From positions 1 to 51,399 of the IMG/VR virus record IMGVR_UViG_3300031758_000117: 51,399 bases of DNA. One strand, given 5' to 3'. Every line of letters starts with the position of its first letter. Within the stretch, counting starts at the first letter, position 1. The DNA comes from a virus. A program made the translations under genes and the position numbers. This document shows, piece by piece, positions 19,701 through 27,507 of this stretch. Below the pieces are notes generated by a model that saw only the letters and a program-made list of their open reading frames with translations, did not search any database and was not told the origin of the DNA.

Positions 19701-20111
19701 GTTTTCGGTAAACGGTGCACCATATAATTGATTAATTACAAATGTAATTGGTTCACCATTTGTGCTATCTGCGCCATATGATTTTAAAACGTAAGCACGT
19801 TTAGTATTGGCGGTGTTAATAATTGTTTGTTTATCAAAATTGATATGAGAGATATCTTGACCAGAATATGTTGAAGAAATATTAATATATGCGGTATTTT
19901 GAATTGTAATCTGACCACCAGTTACGACAGAACCAGTTCTAAAAATATGATCACCAAATTTTTTAATTTGATCTTGTAATGTGCTTTGTAGTTGCGTCAA
20001 CTCACGGGCTTGAACCGCATTACCAGGCTTAAACAAAACACGATAAAAGTTTTTATCGTCGTTGAAATCGTCGTAATATGGGTCTTGATTAAAATTTGTA
20101 TTAAGTGGCAT
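13722..20111 (-). CDS. giant DUF4815-type virion structural protein
   Basis: A 2129-aa protein. The N terminus (MPLNTNFNQDPYYDDF, then FKPGNAVQARELTQLQS and FGDHIFRTGSVVTGGQ) is the signature I recognise from the DUF4815 family, a large virion protein of marine T4-like phages encoded beside gp8. Residues about 1880-1965 carry a GVGY/GTGY beta module also found in gp6, gp7 and gp8 here. It follows gp8 by 10 nt (SD AGAGG), in the place where T4 has genes 9-12. It may replace the T4 peripheral baseplate and short-fibre proteins (gp9/gp10). That role is inferred; structural status is well supported by family and context. Confidence 0.8.
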   Translation of the reverse strand: MPLNTNFNQDPYYDDFNDDKNFYRVLFKPGNAVQARELTQLQSTLQDQIKKFGDHIFRTGSVVTGGQITIQNTAYINISSTYSGQDISHINFDKQTIINTANTKRAYVLKSYGADSTNGEPITFVINQLYGAPFTENETVYTQNTDPAAITYYANTTSTNATGNNQTFSVNEGVFYYDGFFVKTQPQSVAIAKYTSSGNALVGFAVSEDLIDYTEDTTLLDPAQGSSNFQAPGADRYKIALTLETRTVDSSDLKEFIEVAVMREGGLQKVIQTPIYGVIGDELARRTFDESGDYVIKNFDIFMSDSEANSAFANVTIGSGKAYIKGYEYQTISPTVLTIPKPRTVTEVQNQRITSDYGYFVYANNLIGNFATNQYDNVAVLSIDTGSIPTIASPTGIVNTAILANTTIGNVKVKMSKFYAASGNTQDANNYIYKLFITDSNSKSIGAEVNGGQGWNVDTAGTTSTVVLPGNFSANNDAYKGMKIKTTVIAGLTSGSGIDPYNLKQRTITAYVGSTRTATIDPPFTSAPQTSWRFIIDSGFFNAESLVRLNAAGYVIASANISPLSKNMSIGAPPAVLSDLQDQFQPTTIQEAKNEPLLIRIGFPNVADNTIKDFSYSYSKLYQDVVFTDTVSQALSFGTGESLQAATTDGSKRQYYRVVIKTPGSAPYHRGQTVPSQAITIGTDSRTITVSGGVTGMTANIYATINASNPTSKTKRFIKANTILVDPAGAGVRVNSIFTSGNDNVYVAADDGQTIIRDSILEKRTGRPQSLYVADVHSINAIFDFNGTWPITTANYNSTIANPSANVTDRYSFDTGQKDSYYDWSSISLKSGQNPPRGPLLIRYNRFKSTGAGFFNVDSYVRLGQESDGGSGVDYGSIPTYFTQDGKALKLAEYLDFRPVRKDAVGSFTANNFVLDADEANLGTKISEPDLDILTDYSYYLPRIDRVILTKNREFKILEGIPSTNPIVPAQPDDAMTLYILSHPSYLNFASSTQIQIFNNRRYTMKDIANLDKRIQNLELYTSLSLAELATINKNDRTVRDSIGLSRPKNGIFVDSFTDKRAADITATDFDAAIDIIARECRGSYNIASTGVFSNNSTSNFNVEVNGPLLLLASSNTTFVSQNKASKSLNINPFNVVNYLGSIKLDPPSDVWKSDNRLEAQNIDLTGGDAARDAWSSIQSTTWGAWNTQWTTSSTFLGSETTTETTNMRVNGQTMDQVRATRGDRVADIWENQFNRGGVGATGFVATADRTTTTTDRYHETQNLQASRTGILAQIVPQQLTQTLGDRVLDLSIVHYMREKNILVVAERFKPFTTLYAFFDNTKVAKYMAKVNRVQFETSPLEFQTTLSNAETVTIYQASSSDTFSETDTVIGTGGVVLTSNKDAYIVNFIPTPAFGSWSNVTNGIWVKGTVTGKTYHATKWYHSTGLALGGTASSITLNFHAGGAQGTADYVGQKIFILKGTGAGQEGIITAYDSSTRIATVSGFTVTPSTDSLYTIGLLETDEAGACAAVFNIPGDVFRTGEKLLRLVDDEFNNLENSRTNGDTTFYASGIVQTKQESSISVFSPTVTRRSVTEEFAASTDSVRSFTKSETTTVRAYVDPLAQTFLINIAQYPQGVVIDSIRVCFKTKDSTAPVTCQIRPVVNGYPSSSTVYPFGEKTLTPDKVKISTIPDITDPNKYTEFKFDVPLLLIPGEHSFVLLSNSNGYEAFIAGINDTDLRTSVKISDQPYTGSLFLSQNGSTWTADQYNDIMFTIQKRVFTNGVGYAYLESDMSQYSANTVYDVLQLMSTDVVIANTTVQYDFVSELESGGTHPLLPIIPNIDYEVDIDGYGRRILNTVTGNTTFELRVSMATNNQDVSPMIDITRLNLLTIENKINNLPLKNTGFQITNSGVGYTGNGTVTFSYPNGAIGKGAGAAAVAVVENPGATGVISRIELTNPGTGYITSPLITINTPATGGGTTATVLYNGEDKSLGGNADVRYLTKRVPLASGFDAGDLRVYMDAYRPPGSGILVWYKLLSESDASKFEDNTWNLMTELSDSANFVSKNVYDYGELTFAPGVYGSGLADNKVLYTSSQGTTHKDFMMFQIKVVMYGQSTTAVPRFGQLRVVALPASTLLGVVEGKVTTIPVN

Positions 20112-20121
20112 TTATTAACCT

Positions 20122-21696
20122 CTAAAATCTAACAATAAGTTTGATGTCTTCAGCCTGACCATCCGCTCTTGTAGTTTTTGTAGCATTTTCTGTGTAAAGA
20201 ACATCACCCGAAAAAGGTTGAAATTCTGGATTTTTTACTGAAACAATCAAACGATCATTGACACCCGAACTTGCTCCTCTTAAAGGTAGACCTGGTCTGA
20301 AGGCACCTCTTACATTAGTAAGTCTAACCTGATTTGTCGTCTGATCAAGGACAAATCCATGAGCAACTGTATTGGCTGTTGTTGTGTCATTTGGAAAACC
20401 TTGATATGCAAATTCACTTAATGAATAAAGTGGACCAGTAATCAACGTAATCTCGGTAGCTTGAGAAACAACAGGAGTAGCATTAACGGATGAAACAACA
20501 TTTGCTTCTCCATATTTATGAGGGTTTACAAAGATACCATATTGTCTAAAAGTTGTATTTGCTGGTATCTTACCATTTTCAGTTGAATCAATTTCACCGA
20601 TGCGTGACACGACCATAACACTGTTTGCACCCAATTCTCTTGCTGGATTGTATCCGTGACCAAATTTCATATCACGAATTACACGAAGAGAAGCACCAGT
20701 GCCAGTCCCGAAAACAAAAGCATTTGCTCTGGAATAGCCGGTACCAATCGTTGTTACGGATACTTTTGTGACGAAACCTGCTGCATTAACTGTTGGAGCC
20801 GCTACTGCTCCTATTCCATCACCATCAATGAAAACTCTAGTCGTCAAAGAAATTTGATTGGCTGTAGTATTTCCTCCACCGGACGCAGAAGTTGCAGTTG
20901 AAAGGAAAATATTATTATTTGGTACATCAATACTAGAAATAAATGTGCCAGGTGCTATACCTGTTCCAGAAACAGTCATGTTTGCTGCAACATTGGTGGT
21001 ATTTGCTAGTGTTAATCTAGTACAACCCGTTATAAAAATAGGCAAAACAGAAACGTTGTTTTCATAATAACCACTACCGCTGTTTTGCACAACGATTGTT
21101 GTTAATTCACCATCAACTAAATTAATGCTACTCACACCATAATCTAATTGTTGAATGCCTGCCGGTGATGGTATCCATTCATCAGATAAAAATTTATTTG
21201 ACGGTTTGACATTGTACATGTATTTCCAAATATAACCATCAACAGTAGTAATGTTACCATTTGAAGAAGTATAATCACCAGTTGGTTCAACGGTGGAGTT
21301 TGATGAAAAATTATTTGATAAACATTTATACACATTTCTCTCAGACGTATAAACATACATCGGTCTTACGTTTAGAGAATTGTTACCAGTCAATAGTTCA
21401 TCTAACTTAATTGCATCATCGTATTGTTTATATTTTGTATTCGCCGTCCAGTTATTCAGGGGTATCACAAGTTCAACATCATTCCCTGTAATTCTTTTGG
21501 CGGCAATCATATTTTCCCATGCCAATTTTTCATCAATCACTGAATCAACAATGTTGTCAGGTGAGTCTTCATCGGCATAGGCAGTATGTCTACCAATGTA
21601 AACATAACCCACTTCAGGTGCAGGTTCGTAAAAAGATTCTTTGAATTGTACAGCCGCTATGTAAGGCAGTTTTTTAGATGTTACTGTTGTAGTCAT
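20122..21696 (-). CDS. 8: baseplate wedge protein gp8
   Basis: A 524-aa protein. The N-terminal third has the gp8 outline: KESFYEPAPEVGYVYIGR, IDEKLAWENMIAAKRI, VYKCLSNN, then VDGYIWKYMYNVKP. It is longer than T4 gp8 (334 aa) because of inserted GSGY-type beta modules at about residues 199-330 (NSGSGYYENN, IGTGYSRANAF). The C terminus (TRADGQAEDIKLIVRF) matches the EINILFTF-type end of T4 gp8. In T4, gp8 is a wedge subunit binding gp7/gp10. The start at 21696 has no Shine-Dalgarno; an AATAAATA late promoter ends only 6 nt upstream. Confidence 0.78.
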   Translation of the reverse strand: MTTTVTSKKLPYIAAVQFKESFYEPAPEVGYVYIGRHTAYADEDSPDNIVDSVIDEKLAWENMIAAKRITGNDVELVIPLNNWTANTKYKQYDDAIKLDELLTGNNSLNVRPMYVYTSERNVYKCLSNNFSSNSTVEPTGDYTSSNGNITTVDGYIWKYMYNVKPSNKFLSDEWIPSPAGIQQLDYGVSSINLVDGELTTIVVQNSGSGYYENNVSVLPIFITGCTRLTLANTTNVAANMTVSGTGIAPGTFISSIDVPNNNIFLSTATSASGGGNTTANQISLTTRVFIDGDGIGAVAAPTVNAAGFVTKVSVTTIGTGYSRANAFVFGTGTGASLRVIRDMKFGHGYNPARELGANSVMVVSRIGEIDSTENGKIPANTTFRQYGIFVNPHKYGEANVVSSVNATPVVSQATEITLITGPLYSLSEFAYQGFPNDTTTANTVAHGFVLDQTTNQVRLTNVRGAFRPGLPLRGASSGVNDRLIVSVKNPEFQPFSGDVLYTENATKTTRADGQAEDIKLIVRF

Positions 21697-21702
21697 AATT
21701 TT

Positions 21703-21710
21703 TATTTATT
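21703..21710 (-). promoter_or_regulatory. late promoter AATAAATA with almost no leader
   Basis: AATAAATA on the minus strand ends 6 nt before the gp8 ATG. If transcription starts the usual distance past this element, the mRNA would be nearly leaderless. The motif overlaps the tandem stop codons of the preceding fibre gene. Confidence 0.45.
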
Positions 21711-22806
21711 ATGGTATTGGAGTATATCCATTTAACACAATTACTACATTGGCCAATCTTTCAATGGCGGCCTGTACTGTTGCTGGTGGTGAAGTTGCCC
21801 ACAAACTAGTTGATAGGTTTGCAGCCGTGTAAGCCTCAGCAGTATTAGCGGCGTCAAAGCCGGCATTAGCATGTAAGAAAGCAGCAGTAATACTATTGTT
21901 CTGGGTTAAATCAACACCAGGAATAAAAATAGTCGCAATATTGAAAGTGGTATTTGTAAGTGAAAATGCAGCAGTAATGGTATCATTTTGTGTCGCATCA
22001 ACTCCAACGGTCAAATTTGCGGCGTTAAATGCGGCGTTAGCATGAACAAATGCTGAATTTGCATAAGAAGATGCAGATGACCCACCTAAGGTATCATAGT
22101 TAGTTCCATCTTCCGTAAAAGTCCATTTATTGCTAGTTTCATTCCATAAGATATAAACATTCGCTTCGTTGCCTCTATCAACTTCAATGCCCGCATCAGA
22201 TATTGGCGTGCCAGATTGGCTTATCGCAGCATTCAATGTGAGTATATTATCAGCAACTAACACAGTTTGTGTGTTGACATAGGTTGTCACGCCAGTTACA
22301 GTTAAATTGCCTGTAATAGAAACGTCACCAGTAATCGTACCACCAACGTTTGCGCTCAGTGAATTATTTGCACGTAAAAATGCAGCGTTGGCATATTGAC
22401 CTGTCGCATTCTGAGAGAGATATGCGGCATTAGCGTGTATGAAAGCCGAATTAGATTGAATAAATGCAGAGTTTGAATGAATAAATCCAGAGTTTGAATG
22501 TGTGAATGCAGCGTTGGACTGAATAAATCCCGAATTTGCATGAGTAAATGCAGCGTTGGATTGAATAAATCCCGAATTTGAATGAATGTATGCTGAATTA
22601 GATTGAATAAACGCAGAGTTGGCATGATTGAATGCCAAGTTGGCTTGACCCTGAGAAACATCAAGCAAAGTGTCAAGCGTAAACGCAGACATTTTCTTTG
22701 AAACTGGAGTGCCAGTCTCTATGTCTGTTACGATGAAATACGTATTTTTTGTATTGGAAGACGGTATAGTTAGTTCCGTCAACTCCGATAACTTAATTTT
22801 TGACAT
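21709..22806 (-). CDS. short heptad-repeat fibre-like protein
   Basis: A 365-aa protein. It has an N-terminal adaptor (MSKIKLSELTELTIPSSNTK), then about 14 heptads of the type ANSAFIQ/SNSGFIH (residues about 55-152), a GDVSITGNLTVTG strand set, and the AGIEVDRG - ILWNETSNKWTFTEDG - SSYANSAFV module shared with the partial fibre at the left edge. A hydrophobic short C terminus follows. It lies between gp7 and gp8, where T4 has no extra gene, and has its own late promoter 22 nt upstream. It could be a short tail fibre or wedge-attached adaptor. Confidence 0.7.
   Translation of the reverse strand: MSKIKLSELTELTIPSSNTKNTYFIVTDIETGTPVSKKMSAFTLDTLLDVSQGQANLAFNHANSAFIQSNSAYIHSNSGFIQSNAAFTHANSGFIQSNAAFTHSNSGFIHSNSAFIQSNSAFIHANAAYLSQNATGQYANAAFLRANNSLSANVGGTITGDVSITGNLTVTGVTTYVNTQTVLVADNILTLNAAISQSGTPISDAGIEVDRGNEANVYILWNETSNKWTFTEDGTNYDTLGGSSASSYANSAFVHANAAFNAANLTVGVDATQNDTITAAFSLTNTTFNIATIFIPGVDLTQNNSITAAFLHANAGFDAANTAEAYTAANLSTSLWATSPPATVQAAIERLANVVIVLNGYTPIP
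22351..22644 (-). repeat. 21-bp coding heptad repeat array
   Basis: About 14 in-frame 7-codon units of the form (A/S)N-(S/A)-(A/G)-F-(I/T)-(Q/H), alternating IQ and IH ends. The same repeat type builds the left-edge fibre gene. Confidence 0.85.
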
Positions 22807-22827
22807 TTTAATCCTTAAATTTCTCTT

Positions 22828-22835
22828 TATTTATT
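22828..22835 (-). promoter_or_regulatory. late promoter AATAAATA
   Basis: AATAAATA on the minus strand, 22 nt upstream of the short fibre ATG at 22806, inside the last codons of gp7. Confidence 0.65.
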
Positions 22836-25800
22836 CCAGTACGATGTCTTTTCCTTGTTCGGTGATAATAATAATATCAGATTCAGTCATTACTCTAATT
22901 GAACTATTTGCAGAAATAATGATTGCTCTCTGTACATTTGCGGTCTGATACCAAGAAACTGGATTAATTGTGATTACCGCTCCAGTTCCACCACTGTTTG
23001 GAGTCACATCGGGAGTATAATAATAACTACCTGTACCACGAAGAACACTCTGAGTGTTTACCGTCAGTTTACGAATTGCTCCATTACTGTTATAAACCTC
23101 AACAAGCACATTTGCTGCCGTATTCTGCTCAGTGAAACCCACCGTAATTACCGCATTTGTCTGGTCATTTGCGACCGTTGTGGCAGTAATGGCGGCGTTT
23201 GTGAAATTATTACCATTAGCCGAAACAAACACAATGGCGCTTTGTGATAGATTTGCTGAAGTTGAAACGACAAGATTCGCATTGTTTCTTGTATTTGAAT
23301 TGTAACCAACACTAAAACTTGCTTGAGTCGTTGGTGTCTGTAAAACTCCAGTAGCCGGATTAAGTATTCCAACAATAATAATATCTTGGCCATTGGCATA
23401 TAAGCCAGTATGTTGAATAACTGTTTTTTGAATTGCACCAAAAGCGCCATTAGTAAACACGGTGCAATTAGCCGTAATATTTGCTGTGCCTTGAGTAGTT
23501 GAAAATACTACGTTACCATTTACATACCCAGAACCACCAATCAAAGGTAGAACCTCTGTAATAGAAACTGGAACCACATTTGGACTTACAGTGGTTGGTG
23601 GTATGCGATATAATCCCACATCAGTGATAACAATTGACTGCATGTTAATCGTTCCGTTGGAAGGATAAACACGGTAAGTCGCACTAGCAGGTCTTACTGC
23701 CAGACCACCACCAAAAATCAAGAATCCATTTGCAATACTGTTTCCAGTAAATGTATTTGCAGCCGTATTTGATAGAATCGTTATTACAGAATTTGGTGAA
23801 TTATTCAACGTTGCAGTTGGTGTTGAATAATACAAACCTGGATCTTCAACCACAATTCTACGAATTTGTCCATCAACGGGTAGAGTTGTCAACGTAAATA
23901 CGGCATTTCCAACATTCGCTGTTGCTGTTGGAACACCTGTGTATAAACCGTTAGCAAACATCACAACACCATTAATGAGTCCAGTAGAAGTGACGTAAAT
24001 TCTGGCATTTGCTGCAATGCTATCTGTTCCACCTCCGGAGAAATTAACGAATCCATTCACTCCATAGGCGTTTACATTTGCAGTGATTGATACTATTTGT
24101 CTTGTATTAGATGGGAAAGTTTCAACTCTAATTAAAGCACCACGTAACGGGTCTCCACCAGAAAGTGTAAAGACTCCGTTTGAATGTCCATTACCTTTGT
24201 TTGATACTCCAATCGTTAGTGCAACGTTTGATAAACTATTTGTTGTTGCATCATATACTTGATTGTTTTCATAATATCTTAATCCCCCAATATTAGCAGA
24301 CAAAGTAGCATTTGCCCAATAAGCACCATTTGTTCTGACTTCAACATTTTGAACATAACCGGTTGTGTTTACATAGATTCGTGCGTTTGCTGCTATGTAA
24401 GCCGGACCAACATCACTATAGATTGTAACAAAACTATTTACGGCTCTGGCACCAGCATTTGCTGTGATTGTTCTAACACCAGTAGCCACTACGGCGGTAG
24501 CAATAACAACGTTTGAGTTTGTGTTCAAAGAAACAGTTGGATTAGATTCATATAATCCAGAATCATTCACTACAAAAGTATTAATTACAGTATTTGGATG
24601 AACAATAACTCTTACATTAGCCTGTCTTAGTGGTGATCCACCTGAGAATACCAACCACCCATTTGAATAACCTTGTCCTGGATTTGTCATCACAAGACTA
24701 TTTGCATACACAACACGGTGTGGGTTATTATTTGGTAGTGCAATTGGTTTTGAAGCGTATAAACCACCACTCACGAATGAAATTGAACGAATCGCTCCGT
24801 TAGAAGGATATACTTCTACGTTTGCAACGGCAGCAATGGCTTCATCAGTCCCTCTAAAAATTATAGAACCATTATCATAACCTGAACCTGGATAAGTTAG
24901 GGTTAAAGAAGAGACTTGTCCACCACCATTAGAGAATACAAGATAACCGTTAGAATAACCGGAACCTGAGTTTGCAATTCTTAGATTAGAAATATTTGAT
25001 GAAGTAATTAATTGTGTGTTACTTAAAATCGCACTAATTTTCCTCATTTCACCACTAACGGCAATTGAAGACCCAATTGATAAAATACCATTTAGATTAG
25101 CTATATTAAACTTAGTGTTACTTCCAGTGACAACAACTCTTCCGTTTCCTACATTAACTGTACCCGAAATTGTTCTTTCCAATATCGTTTGTTCAACAGC
25201 AACATCATCAAGTTCAACGACATGTTCTTTATTAAAGACTGCATAATTAACAAGACCAACTGGATGTATTAATCTTTTTAGTAAGGTTTTATATTTACTA
25301 AATTCAACCTGTGAAGAGATGACATAAGAATAGTCAACATAATAATCTTCACCTTGAATCTTTCTTTCAAGAGATGAAATGATAGAGTCTGAAGTTGTCC
25401 AACGACCAGGTGTGGAAATAAATGAGCGTTCAATTTCGGCAGTTGCAGTGGCACTACCATCACCACCAGTAATGCTTACTTTAGGAATGTATTCATATCC
25501 TGAACCAGGGTCAATTAATTTGATTGATGTAATTTGACCATTAGCGGAGAAACCTGTACCCTCTAATCTTTCACCATCTCCATTTAGAGAATCAATTTGT
25601 ACATTGGCACCTGAACCAGTAGAAGAACTTACTGTAATTGTGGGAAAATTATTTTGAGTATAACCATATCCACCAAAAGGCCAGCGATTATAAACACCAA
25701 CTCTTCTATTAATTGAGGTATAAGTCCACTCGTTACCTATTCCTATTAGTGCAAGAGTGTCGTTTGTAATTGAATCTATCGTTCTTATTTGAGTATTAAC

Positions 25801-27507
25801 TTCAATTACATCACCAACTTTTAAGTCTTGTGTGAAGAAAGTACCGGTACCGTTGAGTTCATTACATGCAGTATTTACTGAAGATATTCCACGAATGCGA
25901 CTATTTGCAGAATCAATTCTAACGATTGCTCCAGTTGCATTGACAGAGGCAACGATAGCAGCCGCATGTTGTCCGTATGTACCTAGAGGATTAAGACCAA
26001 ATACAATTTCATCACCAACAATGTAGTTCTGACCACCATTGTTGACTTTATAACGACCAATTGATTTTAAACTTTTAGAATAACGGAAACGTGATACTGG
26101 TCCATATTCGGCACCAGCAGCATCAAATACAATCTGAGATTTTTCTGTTAATGGTATTGCTGTTGCAACGACATTAACACTAGTAATTGGTCCAACCTGA
26201 AGTCTAAGATAATTTAGAGCATCAGAAATTGTATTGGCTGCACTTATGTTGGGCTTTGCAAAAACTGCACCAAAATTTGAACTGTTTACATAAACCGTAC
26301 CATCAACATTTAAAGTGAGATTTGAAACTAAATCGGGAGAAATTAGCAAACTATTTGCAGCGTTTGCTCCAGAGGTATCAATACCATCAACGACTACGGT
26401 CATTGTTGTGAGTGGATTATTACCTGAAACCGAAATTGGAGAAAGCAGACTGAAGACTGCACCGCCGTGGTGTACATTTACAACATCAACCAAAGCAGAT
26501 TTGACACCTTCAACAATACCAAAAGCATTTGAAGATGCGTTGCCACCAACAGCAGAAACAATTTCTCCTACGCTATAGTTGTTTCCTGAGTTGATGATGT
26601 TAAATCTTTTGACAATTGAAAACGTTGAAGCACGAATATCAATTGAAATATTATTAACTTCATCATTAATTGGTATTGAAACAACTTCACCATTTAGAAA
26701 ATCACCTTTAATCGTGTCTAAATTGATGAAGAGTTCAATAGGCAGACCTAAGTTTAAAGTATCTGCTACCGTTCTTCTGACAGTTTTTTCAATGATTGCA
26801 AAAGCATTAGAAGATATTCCAGTAACTTTGCGATTTTCAATTAAAGAAATATCAAAATTATCATATAAAGCGGTGATGATTGAGTTGTTTGCTGGTGCGT
26901 TGACAAACTTTAATTGTCTGTATTCTTTATTAATGAAGTAATCTACATCAGCTAATTTTACAACACCATCAACAAAAACAGTGACTTCACTCTTGTCAAC
27001 CTTCTGAGCAAAATAAAAAGTTTTATTTGTACCGTTGCCAACATAACGACTGGATACGTCAGGATTAATTCTAAGTTTATTGTCTACCTGCCACTTACTT
27101 GCCGAAGCACGAAGCACGTTATTTTTAGGTAAAATAATATCAACATCTTCACCAAAAATAAGTTGGAATAGAAGTTTAAAAGAACCTTCAGATCCTTTTG
27201 ATTTGTATAAGTTCGCAATGTGTTTAAAGAGAAGTGCTTTATTTGATTGCACTTCTAGAGGTATCAAAGATGCGTAAGTATTATAGAAATTTTTCTCAAA
27301 TCTCTCTAAAGAATCATCAACATCTCTGATATTTCTTAAAGTCTTTGCCGTTGTAACTAAATTGTTGGAAGTAATGGCCGTATTAGCTTGAGTTTCTAAA
27401 AACTCATAATACGCCTCCAAAAACGTGATGAACTTCGGATATTCATCACGAACAAATTCTGGTACTTGACGGCTAACAAGTAGCGATGTTTTTAAATCTA
27501 CTGACAT
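22831..27507 (-). CDS. 7: baseplate wedge protein gp7, repeat-expanded
   Basis: A 1558-aa protein, well above the 1032 aa of T4 gp7. The N-terminal 220 residues (RQVPEFVRDEYPKFITFLEA, LYKSKGSEGSFKLLFQLIFG) are the conserved start of the marine-phage gp7-like wedge initiator. Position between gp6 and gp8 fits T4 order. Residues about 640-680 hold a GSGY module, and about 840-1340 are a run of degenerate repeats of 80-100 residues: GxGYSNGxLVFSGG, then an ANxxVxVxPSNG strand, then a GLYxxxPT strand. The start ATG overlaps the gp6 stop (TAATG). gp7 holds the inner wedge together; the repeats probably project outward (inference). Confidence 0.72.
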   Translation of the reverse strand: MSVDLKTSLLVSRQVPEFVRDEYPKFITFLEAYYEFLETQANTAITSNNLVTTAKTLRNIRDVDDSLERFEKNFYNTYASLIPLEVQSNKALLFKHIANLYKSKGSEGSFKLLFQLIFGEDVDIILPKNNVLRASASKWQVDNKLRINPDVSSRYVGNGTNKTFYFAQKVDKSEVTVFVDGVVKLADVDYFINKEYRQLKFVNAPANNSIITALYDNFDISLIENRKVTGISSNAFAIIEKTVRRTVADTLNLGLPIELFINLDTIKGDFLNGEVVSIPINDEVNNISIDIRASTFSIVKRFNIINSGNNYSVGEIVSAVGGNASSNAFGIVEGVKSALVDVVNVHHGGAVFSLLSPISVSGNNPLTTMTVVVDGIDTSGANAANSLLISPDLVSNLTLNVDGTVYVNSSNFGAVFAKPNISAANTISDALNYLRLQVGPITSVNVVATAIPLTEKSQIVFDAAGAEYGPVSRFRYSKSLKSIGRYKVNNGGQNYIVGDEIVFGLNPLGTYGQHAAAIVASVNATGAIVRIDSANSRIRGISSVNTACNELNGTGTFFTQDLKVGDVIEVNTQIRTIDSITNDTLALIGIGNEWTYTSINRRVGVYNRWPFGGYGYTQNNFPTITVSSSTGSGANVQIDSLNGDGERLEGTGFSANGQITSIKLIDPGSGYEYIPKVSITGGDGSATATAEIERSFISTPGRWTTSDSIISSLERKIQGEDYYVDYSYVISSQVEFSKYKTLLKRLIHPVGLVNYAVFNKEHVVELDDVAVEQTILERTISGTVNVGNGRVVVTGSNTKFNIANLNGILSIGSSIAVSGEMRKISAILSNTQLITSSNISNLRIANSGSGYSNGYLVFSNGGGQVSSLTLTYPGSGYDNGSIIFRGTDEAIAAVANVEVYPSNGAIRSISFVSGGLYASKPIALPNNNPHRVVYANSLVMTNPGQGYSNGWLVFSGGSPLRQANVRVIVHPNTVINTFVVNDSGLYESNPTVSLNTNSNVVIATAVVATGVRTITANAGARAVNSFVTIYSDVGPAYIAANARIYVNTTGYVQNVEVRTNGAYWANATLSANIGGLRYYENNQVYDATTNSLSNVALTIGVSNKGNGHSNGVFTLSGGDPLRGALIRVETFPSNTRQIVSITANVNAYGVNGFVNFSGGGTDSIAANARIYVTSTGLINGVVMFANGLYTGVPTATANVGNAVFTLTTLPVDGQIRRIVVEDPGLYYSTPTATLNNSPNSVITILSNTAANTFTGNSIANGFLIFGGGLAVRPASATYRVYPSNGTINMQSIVITDVGLYRIPPTTVSPNVVPVSITEVLPLIGGSGYVNGNVVFSTTQGTANITANCTVFTNGAFGAIQKTVIQHTGLYANGQDIIIVGILNPATGVLQTPTTQASFSVGYNSNTRNNANLVVSTSANLSQSAIVFVSANGNNFTNAAITATTVANDQTNAVITVGFTEQNTAANVLVEVYNSNGAIRKLTVNTQSVLRGTGSYYYTPDVTPNSGGTGAVITINPVSWYQTANVQRAIIISANSSIRVMTESDIIIITEQGKDIVLE
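23490..24985 (-). repeat. tandem degenerate GSGY/GLY protein repeats in gp7
   Basis: Successive units share the order GxGYSNGxLVFSGG, a V-x-V-x-P-(S/N)-N strand, and a GLYxxxPTxx strand. Examples start SGSGYSNGYLVFSNGG, PGSGYDNGSIIFRG, PGQGYSNGWLVFSGG and GGSGYVNGNVVFS. Units are diverged at DNA level, so duplication is old. Confidence 0.7.
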
